Source: Verrucomicrobia bacterium UBA3841 (GTDB taxonomy: Bacteria; Verrucomicrobiota; Kiritimatiellia; RFP12; UBA1067). Taken from it: a stretch of 64,000 nucleotides of DNA. Location of the stretch: NCBI GenBank assembly GCA_002392765.1, contig DGHT01000061.1, forward strand, positions 1 to 64,000, read 5' to 3'. The first letter of the stretch is position 1. Each line of letters opens with the position of its first letter. A model generated the notes under the pieces. The model was not told the origin of the DNA, did not search any database, and was given only the letters and a program-made list of their open reading frames with translations. Positions 44,042 through 50,709 of this stretch are shown here, piece after piece. A program made the position numbers and the translations under genes.

Positions 44042-44602
44042 CTAATTTCCACTGTATCCAATTGCCCTTCGTTCGGCGGGGGTGATCGAACCCTCCTTTA
44101 CCTGCCTATCGAGGTAGCTTTTCAGCGCGGCTTCCGACTTCGCACAGAAGTCGTCGCACTCCTCCTGGGTGCAAAGGCCCTTCTCCGCGCGCCTGCGCGA
44201 ACGCGCCATCGCCTTCTCCGCCCCTGCGATCGCCCGCTTCACCGCAACCGGCACGCGCGGCTGTCCGTAATCCGCCGCGATTCGCCGCTGCTCGGACTCC
44301 GGAAAGATGGAGAGCGGGTAGGTAGTTGAGAGTTGAGAGCTGAGAGTTGAGAATTGAGCGTTTGATGTTTGGTGCTGGAGGTTTGTGGGGGAATGCCCGG
44401 AGTCCGGGATGCGCACGGCTAGAACGACCTCCTTCTGGGTGAGCTTGACCGGCCGTCCCGAAATCACGTTCCCGGCGTGGTTCGTGTAGGCGTTTTCCGC
44501 AAAAGCCGAAAACGCGCAGAGCAACAGGGACGAAACCGGCAAAAGGGACGTGCGACTCGCGACACTGAACAAATGGCTGGGTCTCAATTTTTCAACGTTC
44601 AT
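44042..44602 (-). CDS. Exported protein of unknown function with an in-frame repeat
   Basis: 186 residues, start ATG 44602 after AAAGGTTG; signal peptide SLLPVSSLLLCAFSAFAENA. Residues about 70-95 are encoded by a degenerate 7-nt repeat array (44325-44390). The C-terminal half is two charged helices (AVKRAIAGAEKAMARSRRRAEK, CDDFCAKSEAALKSYLDRQ). No family was recognised. It is the last gene of the cassette that starts at 49410, 24 bases after the 442-residue protein, but unlike its neighbours it carries a Sec signal. Confidence 0.6.
   Translation of the reverse strand: MNVEKLRPSHLFSVASRTSLLPVSSLLLCAFSAFAENAYTNHAGNVISGRPVKLTQKEVVLAVRIPDSGHSPTNLQHQTSNAQFSTLSSQLSTTYPLSIFPESEQRRIAADYGQPRVPVAVKRAIAGAEKAMARSRRRAEKGLCTQEECDDFCAKSEAALKSYLDRQVKEGSITPAERRAIGYSGN
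44325..44390. repeat. In-frame 7-nt tandem repeat (TTGAGAG)
   Basis: Units ttgagag/ctgagag/ttgagaa are followed by a looser tgatgtttggtgctggaggt. Read on the minus strand it codes for HQTSNAQFSTLSSQLST in the exported 186-residue protein. Confidence 0.85.
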
Positions 44603-44626
44603 CTTTTCAACCTTTCGACTTTTCCA

Positions 44627-45955
44627 TCAAGGCTCAATCTTCTGGCTGGTAAGGTGGCTCGTCATCTTGAGCTCGTCACCCGAGAGGTCGAACTTGAACT
44701 GCTCGCTGTATTTCACGTTGCCGCAGGCGTTATAGCCGTCATAGCCGACGTCTTCAACGCGGAACCGCAAGTCGTAGTTGACCTCCATGGTAATCGTCGC
44801 GCTCTTCTTGTCATCGCTCACTTCGAGCCGGTAACGGATGCCCTGCCCTTTGCCGACAAGTCCCGCCATCGAGTCGAACAGTTCGCCGTCTTTCGGACTG
44901 AACGGCATGAGGTCGCCGCCTTTGTAGTCGGAGCCGAGAACCGGGTCGCCATTTTGCAGAGTAAGACGATCATTGAGCAGTTCTCCCATGATTCGTCCCA
45001 TATCCTGGCACATGAACATGGAGAGCGGCTTCTGGAACTTTTCAGGGACCGCTTCCTTGAATTTGGACACTACAGCCGTCGTCTGTTCGTCTTTGCTGAC
45101 GATTCCCGCATTCGGATCGCTGCCGTTGATCTCGAATGCCGCGCGGCTGGCATCCTTATAGAGCGTCTCGCTGACATTATCTTTGAACGCATCGGCGTGC
45201 TCCGAGGTCATGTAGAAGTTCAACTTGTCCTGATACACCTCTGTCAGCTTGTTGCCGAGCGGCGTGAAACGCTTGTCGCCATACTCGAAGTCGTCCATCT
45301 TGGCCAGCTTCTTCGCAAGCGTACCAATGATGTCATCGGCATTTTCCGCCGCATACGGGTTGGCGAGAGTGAATAACGTATAGTTGGCGACAATCTGAAG
45401 AGCCTTCGGCCCGAGTCCTTTTCCGTGCTTCGCCACGAGCGAAATGGCATCGGCGCGCATTTTGGAGGTGACTTCAAGTTTCGGCACGGGATCATTCGCG
45501 TTCTCCTCTATGGCCGCCGCGTTGCGCTCAATGCACTTGCCGACTGCGGCGTTTACGGCGTTTTCCGACGGCAACAAGCGTATGGCATCGACCACGGCGA
45601 TGATGCGGCGGGCTGTAAGCGGACGGCCCTTGTTGTGGTAGTCGGACAGCTTCATCGCGTCCTTGACGGATTTGGGAAGCTCGTTCTCGTCCTTCAGCCC
45701 GAGCGCATCGAGGACGGTCTGCTTGAAGAGCGTGCGCGTCGCGTTGTTCAAGTTCTGCTGGTCTTTGCCGCGGAAGCCGAGCAGACCGAATCCGGACTTC
45801 GGCGCATCCGCGTGTGATACCTGACAGGTGAAGCTCTCGCCGTTGATGCGTATGACCGAGTCTTGGCCTGTTCTCTCGGTCTGCACGGCCTTCTGCGCAT
45901 ACTCGAATGCGGTGTTGAGTTTCGCAAGTGCGTTGTCGTTGATTGTCAGCGCCAT
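44627..45955 (-). CDS. Effector-like protein, probable type III secretion substrate (paralogue 2)
   Basis: 442 residues from ATG 45955, which has a perfect AAGGAGG nine bases before it; the longer open frame is a shadow of the chaperone gene. There is no Sec signal. Residues about 60-115 carry a conserved block, NATRTLFKQTVLDALG ... PKSVKDAMKLSDY ... PLTARRIIAVVDAI, which is shared with the 754-residue protein at 46946 (PQSVRDAMLFKDY, PLTARRILAVRDAI). The C-terminus has a beta-rich block (YRLEVSDDKKSATITMEVNY) also like that protein. It lies 25 bases behind a CesT-like chaperone gene. An effector delivered into a host or neighbour cell is inferred; its activity is unknown and no secretion machinery is encoded in the window. 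Confidence 0.6.
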   Translation of the reverse strand: MALTINDNALAKLNTAFEYAQKAVQTERTGQDSVIRINGESFTCQVSHADAPKSGFGLLGFRGKDQQNLNNATRTLFKQTVLDALGLKDENELPKSVKDAMKLSDYHNKGRPLTARRIIAVVDAIRLLPSENAVNAAVGKCIERNAAAIEENANDPVPKLEVTSKMRADAISLVAKHGKGLGPKALQIVANYTLFTLANPYAAENADDIIGTLAKKLAKMDDFEYGDKRFTPLGNKLTEVYQDKLNFYMTSEHADAFKDNVSETLYKDASRAAFEINGSDPNAGIVSKDEQTTAVVSKFKEAVPEKFQKPLSMFMCQDMGRIMGELLNDRLTLQNGDPVLGSDYKGGDLMPFSPKDGELFDSMAGLVGKGQGIRYRLEVSDDKKSATITMEVNYDLRFRVEDVGYDGYNACGNVKYSEQFKFDLSGDELKMTSHLTSQKIEP

Positions 45956-45980
45956 TTTACCGCCTCCTTGAATATGTTGT

Positions 45981-46376
45981 TTAGTTATCGGAAATCGTGT
46001 ACTGCATCTCGGCGAGCTTCCGGCGCCACTCGGTGGCGAGGGGAACCAGGTCTGCGGCGATTCCGGCCAGCGAATCGGCGTCAAGCGTCTCGACTGGCGC
46101 GGACCGCACGATGGCAAAGCCATCCGTCGCATTATCCTGGCAGATTGCGAAGCCTTCGTCCGCAAGGGCGGCGTTGGCGGCCAGCATGGAATGGAGAAGC
46201 GCGGCTTCGGCGTCTTGGCGCGGCTCGCCGATTGGGGCGTGGATGACGACGGCATCTCCGGCATCCATGAACGACACGGGCACGGAGTTGAAGTCAAGCA
46301 CCACCGCCCCGTCCTTGGGCTCGATGGCGAGGGAGAACTTGTCGGCAAAGGCCTTCATCGCAGAATTGAAATCCAT
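45981..46376 (-). CDS. CesT/Tir-type (class I) secretion chaperone
   Basis: 131 residues, acidic, no signal peptide; site AGGGAGACG before ATG 46376. The pattern follows class I type III chaperones: helix 1 (AMKAFADKFSL), strands VVLDFNSVPVSFMD and AVVIHAPIGEP, helix 2 ALLHSMLAANAAL, strands GFAICQDN and GFAIVRSAPVETLD, and a closing helix with EWRRKL. Such chaperones dimerise and wind the N-terminus of one effector around themselves until secretion. Its neighbour downstream (44627) is the likely partner. The call rests on pattern, not on a search. Confidence 0.65.
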   Translation of the reverse strand: MDFNSAMKAFADKFSLAIEPKDGAVVLDFNSVPVSFMDAGDAVVIHAPIGEPRQDAEAALLHSMLAANAALADEGFAICQDNATDGFAIVRSAPVETLDADSLAGIAADLVPLATEWRRKLAEMQYTISDN

Positions 46377-46393
46377 TTCAACGTCTCCCTTCG

Positions 46394-46858
46394 TCAGACC
46401 CTCATGAAATTGCCGCCGAAGAGAGGGTTCAAGGCCCGCTCCTCAAGGCGTTTGCGTTCAAGTTCGTCGTCCACCGCTGCAATGGCCGTGATGTTCCCCT
46501 TCCACTCGTGGCAGGCGTCGACGAGCCATTCCACGGCCTTGGAAAGCGAATCCACGTCGAGACGTACAGCAGGGAGCGTGCATGCTATGGAAACTTCGCG
46601 GGCGGATTCGTCCAGGGTGAATGCGCCAGAGCCCGCTGCAGCCATGAGCGCGCTCGCCTTCAGCAGAAGTCTGGCAACGCGCCCTTGCGCATCTTCCGGC
46701 ATTTCGCAGACACGTGCGACGACGGCGACTGCGCCGTTCGCCTTGCGGAACGATACGGGAGTATCGTCCACCTCGATGGCGAGCGAACCGTCATCGTCCA
46801 GCGCCGACAGCGCATTATACCGTTCGGCAAGTGCCTTTATAATCTCTTCGCATGTCAT
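46394..46858 (-). CDS. CesT/Tir-type (class I) secretion chaperone
   Basis: 154 residues, acidic, no signal peptide. Same order of elements as the 131-residue neighbour: EEIIKALAERY, LAIEVDDTPVSFRKAN, VAVVARVCEMPED, RLLLKASALMAAAGSGAFTLDE, VSIACTLPAVRLDVDSL, VDACHEWKGNI. The extra C-terminal 25 residues are charged. It follows the 754-residue effector-like gene by 87 bases and probably serves that protein. The two chaperones are paralogues with 17 bases between them. Confidence 0.65.
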   Translation of the reverse strand: MTCEEIIKALAERYNALSALDDDGSLAIEVDDTPVSFRKANGAVAVVARVCEMPEDAQGRVARLLLKASALMAAAGSGAFTLDESAREVSIACTLPAVRLDVDSLSKAVEWLVDACHEWKGNITAIAAVDDELERKRLEERALNPLFGGNFMRV

Positions 46859-46945
46859 GATCGAATTCCAACCTTTCGACTTCTCAACTACACCCGCGTG
46901 GTCCGTCCGGCGGCGGCGTTGTCAAACACTGCCGCGTCGCCTCCT

Positions 46946-49210
46946 TCAGATTTCCTCCTGACGGATGTCGTCGATGGTGAACTCGGGCGCTTTTTTGCCG
47001 AGTTCCTCGTCGGAGGCGTTCCTGATCGTCATCTTGACGGTCATCTTCGTCTCGCCAAGGACGAGTCCGTCGTAGGACGACCCCTTGAAGTCCGGCGGAT
47101 TGAACATGCCGTCATTCCCAATCAAGTTGGTCACCTTGTTCCGGACTTGGTACGTCATGGTGATCGTAACGTCCCCGTTGTCGGCGATTTCGAGGTTGTA
47201 TTTGTCGCCGGGAAGGCGGTCCGGGGATATTACTATCGTGTTGTCGTTCGCGAGGTCAAAACGCGGCACGCCCCTCAGGTTGCTGTTCTCCCCGCCGTGA
47301 TTGACGAGATAGTCGATCACCCCGTATAGTCCGTCTGCCTGTCCGCAGACAAACGACACGAGCTGCCGCATCTTCTTGTGCCTGTTGTCGAACGTCTTCT
47401 CGAGAAACTCCGCATAGCCTTTCTGCGCCGGGAAGTCCTTTTCGCTGGTCTTGACTAGCTGGGGGTACGGTGTGCCGAGCTGCGCATTGGGGATGTTTCG
47501 TCCGTCGATCGTAACGTATCCGGCTTTGTATTCGCGCACGGACTGGACCATCAGTCCGGTGGAAAGGCCGCGCACATTCGTCGGATCGGCGATCTTGAGG
47601 CATCCATCGAAATCGTGGGCGAGCTTGTTCTTGAGGGTCTTCTTGACGGCCGCGACATCGTCGTCCGTGTCGAGCCTGAAACCGGCTTCGAGCGTGCGGA
47701 GGGCATTGGGGTGGTTCTGCAGGTGCTTGAGGACAATCTCCGGGCGAGACGGCTTCGCCTTGCCGAAGTTGGACGGATCGTTCAGCTGCTCGGCGAAGAA
47801 CGACGTCTCGAAGCGGTCGATGAGGCGCTGCAGCATCTTCTCCGCCTTCGGGCCCTGGCCGAAGGTCTGCTCGACAAGCGCCTTGAGGGCGGCTTTCTGG
47901 TCGTTGTTGAAGCGAAGCGCCTTGTCTCCGTACTCCTCGAGCCGAGTGCAGAACGTGGTGATGTTGTCCATGAAGACGAACGGGTTCCGCGCAATGATCT
48001 GTTCGAGATTGTCCATGATTGCCGCCGGAATCGCGACCTTCCCGCCGAACTTCAGGCCGGCTTCGTGCTCCGCGGCCTGGAGCTTGGTCTTGGCGGAAGC
48101 CGCCATGTCTTTCGCGAGGGCGGCTGTGTAGGTGTCGTGGAGTTCGTTGTATTCGTCGGAGATGGATTCGGCGAGGTCGGCGAAGTAGCGGCAGAACTCG
48201 GCGACTGCCGGATTCCGATTTGCGGCATCGCTCAGCGGGAGCACGATCGTATTCCTCACGACATCCGCCAGATTGCCGACGCCCGTGTCCATGAACAGCC
48301 TTCTGCGTATCTCCTTCCTGTCCGTCAGCTCGCCGGAGGAAAGTTCGTCTCTAAGCGCAGTCATATTCCGGGCGAGCCTGCCGGTGGCTTCGCGCAGTCT
48401 GTCGAGGGTGTCGTCGGGAAGGTTCGCGGCCTTGAGAATCTTGTCCGCGTCGTTGAGGATGTTGCCGAACTTGAACGAGAGGTTGCCGGCGATGCCGGCG
48501 AGGCGCGCCGTCAACGCCTGTCCAGGGAAGTTCGTGGCGTAGCTCTTGTTCACAGCGTCCATGTTTGCGATCTCGGCGCGCTTGGCGAGGCCCTCGGAGA
48601 ACGAGCGTGCGTCCTTCATGTAGTACGAGCCCGCGTTCATCGTGCGGTTTGCGGCGGACTCCTTCTTGACGACCTCGTCAAAGGCCTTCACAAGCGACAC
48701 GCCCATCGACTGCGAGTACAGGTTTGCCGCAGTGTTTAGCCGGCCAAAGTCAAGGCGCGTGTAGCCGGCGGCGAAAGCCTTGTCCGCCAGTTCGCCGTGC
48801 GGGTCGTGCTTCGAGTCGAAGACGTTGTCGCGCTCGAGGTTCGCTATCGCGTCCCTCACCGCCAGGATGCGCCGCGCGGTGAGGGGCTTGCCGCATCCGT
48901 AGTCCTTAAAGAGCATCGCGTCCCTGACGCTTTGAGGGATGTTCGCCTCTCCGCCGAACATGTCCGCGACGGACTTCCTGAAAAGCTCGCGCACCGCGTT
49001 GTTGTCGCGCTGTGCGCCGCCTCCGCGGAGAAAGCTCATGGACACCCAGTCTAACCTGTTGGACAAGGTGATCTTGCGCTCCTCGAGCGTGGTGCCGCCG
49101 GCCTTCTCCACGTCGCCCTTCGTCGCGATGGCCTTCGTCTTGCCGGCGGCGAACTTCTCCTCGGCGAAGCTGACGAATCTGCTGAATTGCTCGTTTACTG
49201 CGTTTATCAT
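46946..49210 (-). CDS. Effector-like protein, probable type III secretion substrate (paralogue 1)
   Basis: 754 residues; start ATG 49210 with AAAGGAACAAG before it. The N-terminus (MINAVNEQFSRFVSFAEEK) is polar and amphipathic, not a Sec signal. Residues about 70-125 carry the block shared with the 442-residue protein (FRKSVADMFGG, IPQSVRDAMLFKDY, GKPLTARRILAVRDAI). The middle (about 130-560) is almost wholly helical (LDRLREATGRLARNMTALRDEL, LVEQTFGQGPKAEKMLQRLID). The C-terminal about 120 residues form a beta block (YNLEIADNGDVTITMTYQ, MTVKMTI). A helical effector with an N-terminal secretion and chaperone-binding part is inferred. No catalytic motif was recognised. Confidence 0.6.
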   Translation of the reverse strand: MINAVNEQFSRFVSFAEEKFAAGKTKAIATKGDVEKAGGTTLEERKITLSNRLDWVSMSFLRGGGAQRDNNAVRELFRKSVADMFGGEANIPQSVRDAMLFKDYGCGKPLTARRILAVRDAIANLERDNVFDSKHDPHGELADKAFAAGYTRLDFGRLNTAANLYSQSMGVSLVKAFDEVVKKESAANRTMNAGSYYMKDARSFSEGLAKRAEIANMDAVNKSYATNFPGQALTARLAGIAGNLSFKFGNILNDADKILKAANLPDDTLDRLREATGRLARNMTALRDELSSGELTDRKEIRRRLFMDTGVGNLADVVRNTIVLPLSDAANRNPAVAEFCRYFADLAESISDEYNELHDTYTAALAKDMAASAKTKLQAAEHEAGLKFGGKVAIPAAIMDNLEQIIARNPFVFMDNITTFCTRLEEYGDKALRFNNDQKAALKALVEQTFGQGPKAEKMLQRLIDRFETSFFAEQLNDPSNFGKAKPSRPEIVLKHLQNHPNALRTLEAGFRLDTDDDVAAVKKTLKNKLAHDFDGCLKIADPTNVRGLSTGLMVQSVREYKAGYVTIDGRNIPNAQLGTPYPQLVKTSEKDFPAQKGYAEFLEKTFDNRHKKMRQLVSFVCGQADGLYGVIDYLVNHGGENSNLRGVPRFDLANDNTIVISPDRLPGDKYNLEIADNGDVTITMTYQVRNKVTNLIGNDGMFNPPDFKGSSYDGLVLGETKMTVKMTIRNASDEELGKKAPEFTIDDIRQEEI

Positions 49211-49260
49211 GGTCTTGTTCCTTTCTGATGCCGTTTCGCAGCATCACCCGCTTCTGGCCG

Positions 49261-49410
49261 TCAGTACGCGTTTATGTCGACGACTTCCCGGAGGCGGCCG
49301 CCATTGTGTACGAGCCCGTTGCCGTCGCCGAGGTTGGCGATGGCGTCGTCACGTCCGAAGTTGACGTTCGAGAACGCGTTAAGCGCATTTGGATTGAACT
49401 GTATCGACAT
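49261..49410 (-). CDS. Small 49-residue protein at the head of the effector-like cassette
   Basis: ATG 49410 after GGGAGACAAGACC, stop TGA at 49261, 50 bases before the start of the 754-residue gene. It is polar and Asn-rich (MSIQFNPNALNAFSNVNFGR) and ends in VVDINAY, with no signal peptide. It resembles no family known to me. Its place first behind the promoter, with its own good ribosome site, argues that it is real; it could be a small secreted substrate or a partner of the large protein. Confidence 0.5.
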   Translation of the reverse strand: MSIQFNPNALNAFSNVNFGRDDAIANLGDGNGLVHNGGRLREVVDINAY

Positions 49411-49931
49411 GGTCTTGTCTCCCGTTCAGGGTTTTGAATTAGGTTTTGAAATCTTTGTCCTGTATACACGCCGGACCGCGAAAGGTTACATGCGACTTGA
49501 AGGTTTATTTCAACCTTTCAGCCACGCTCCCATGAAATCGCCGGCGGAGAGCGTGTCCACGTCAGCGAAGCAACCTCTAGCTGTCAAACTATCAGTATTA
49601 TACCATATATTGCGAACAGATGTCCATATTGCATCGAAATTCCCGAGTTTGCCACTTCGTTTTTCGAAAAGTGCTGTTTGAGCCAATGTTCACGCGGGTC
49701 GCGTGAAAAAGGAGATGGAGCGTCCCGCTCCGTCAATAACTGGGAAAGCCATCAAGGAGATGGTGCGTCCCGCTCCGTCAATATGAACGGGCGGGACGCC
49801 CGTTCCCCCAGTAACGGGCGGGATGCCACCCCGCATTGAGCACACCTCTAGCGAAATTGCTTCGCAATTCTCACTCCGTTCGGGGGATACCAACTTCGTC
49901 GACTTCGGCCTCAGGTCTCTGGGGATATGCG
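49411..49931. other. Gene-free stretch: long leader, promoter and repeat block
   Basis: 49411-49596 is the presumed 5' leader of the effector-like cassette, with a possible hairpin at about 49498-49521. 49597-49626 holds the promoter. 49702-49985 is a block of interspersed repeats that runs into the end of the next gene. No ORF here has a ribosome site and protein-like composition. Confidence 0.6.
49597..49626 (-). promoter_or_regulatory. Promoter of the effector-like cassette
   Basis: On the minus strand TGGACA, 5 of 6 matches, an 18-nt spacer ending in TGG, and a consensus TATAAT (49602-49597) form a strong extended -10 promoter. The start codon of the 49-residue gene is about 190 bases further on, an unusually long leader for this window. 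Confidence 0.65.
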
Positions 49932-49985
49932 TCACCGACTGGGATAGCCGCCATCTTGGCGGCTACGGATGCAGCACCCCGCCCT
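49702..49985. repeat. Block of interspersed repeats
   Basis: It contains two copies of ggagatg(g)agcgtcccgctccgtca in tandem, several gggcgggacgcc and gggcgggatgcc strings, the cttcgcaattctcactccgttcggggg core also found at 3045 and 56145, and a closing ccgccatcttggcggc palindrome. Parts recur at 56040-56195, 62941-63020 and 63119-63178. It resembles REP or small non-coding mobile elements. Confidence 0.75.
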
Positions 49986-50696
49986 ATTGCAGAAGTTTTC
50001 CCATATATCCAATCTATCGTCAGCCGATAGTTCTTTGTAGCCATTCATCACGGCCTCGCGCAGGCATTTCAGCGCGGCATCCTTGAATTCGGGAAGATGC
50101 TTGTTGTAGAGACGTCGAAACCGGAACTTGGCATTGCATTCCCGTACCGCAGGACCGTAATGATTCGCATTGCCGATGCTCCCAGGATAACGAGGTGGAT
50201 TCCTGCCACCATAGATCATCAGCATATCTTTACGAAAAGCTGTTTCGCCTTCCTCATGGAAACTTTTGACATTGACATCCAGCGGAGTCGCGCCCGAAAG
50301 CCAATCTGCTATCCGGTAAAGCGTGTTGGTGTCCGAACGCACCAGATTGAACCTGGATATCAAGCCAATGCATTCAAGCCGAACGTCAAAGTCCGCCTTG
50401 GTCACATCAGTATCATACTCGCAGGCAAACGAGTAAAGCGTGAAGCGGGCTACAATCAGAGACTCGACCTTTCGAACGGTTTCGGCGGAAACCGTTTCAC
50501 GGTTTTTTTCAATAATATCCAAAAGCGGCACGAAGCCCGTCCAACAGTCCTTTCCCGGCTCCGCCTTGAGAAATTCGTCATTGATACTGCGAAGCATGGC
50601 GTGGACTTCCTTGTCGGAAGGGAACCGGTCTTGATCCTGCTCTTGGCTTGGAAGCATTGCGGCCATGGCCGCCAACATCAGTATTGTCGAGTTCAT
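49932..50696 (-). CDS. Exported protein of unknown function whose end lies in a repeat
   Basis: 254 residues; site AGGAGGAAAC before ATG 50696. A weak signal peptide (MNSTILMLAAMAAMLPS) is followed by a mostly helical protein with Trp and Cys (DFDVRLECIGLISRFN, YKELSADDRLDIWENF). The last 20 or so codons (GCCIRSRQDGGYPSR) are read from the interspersed repeat block, so the original C-terminus has probably been replaced by repeat sequence. It follows the 856-residue gene by 13 bases and is likely the third gene of that operon. No family was recognised. Confidence 0.6.
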   Translation of the reverse strand: MNSTILMLAAMAAMLPSQEQDQDRFPSDKEVHAMLRSINDEFLKAEPGKDCWTGFVPLLDIIEKNRETVSAETVRKVESLIVARFTLYSFACEYDTDVTKADFDVRLECIGLISRFNLVRSDTNTLYRIADWLSGATPLDVNVKSFHEEGETAFRKDMLMIYGGRNPPRYPGSIGNANHYGPAVRECNAKFRFRRLYNKHLPEFKDAALKCLREAVMNGYKELSADDRLDIWENFCNRAGCCIRSRQDGGYPSR

Positions 50697-50709
50697 GTTT
50701 CCTCCTGTT

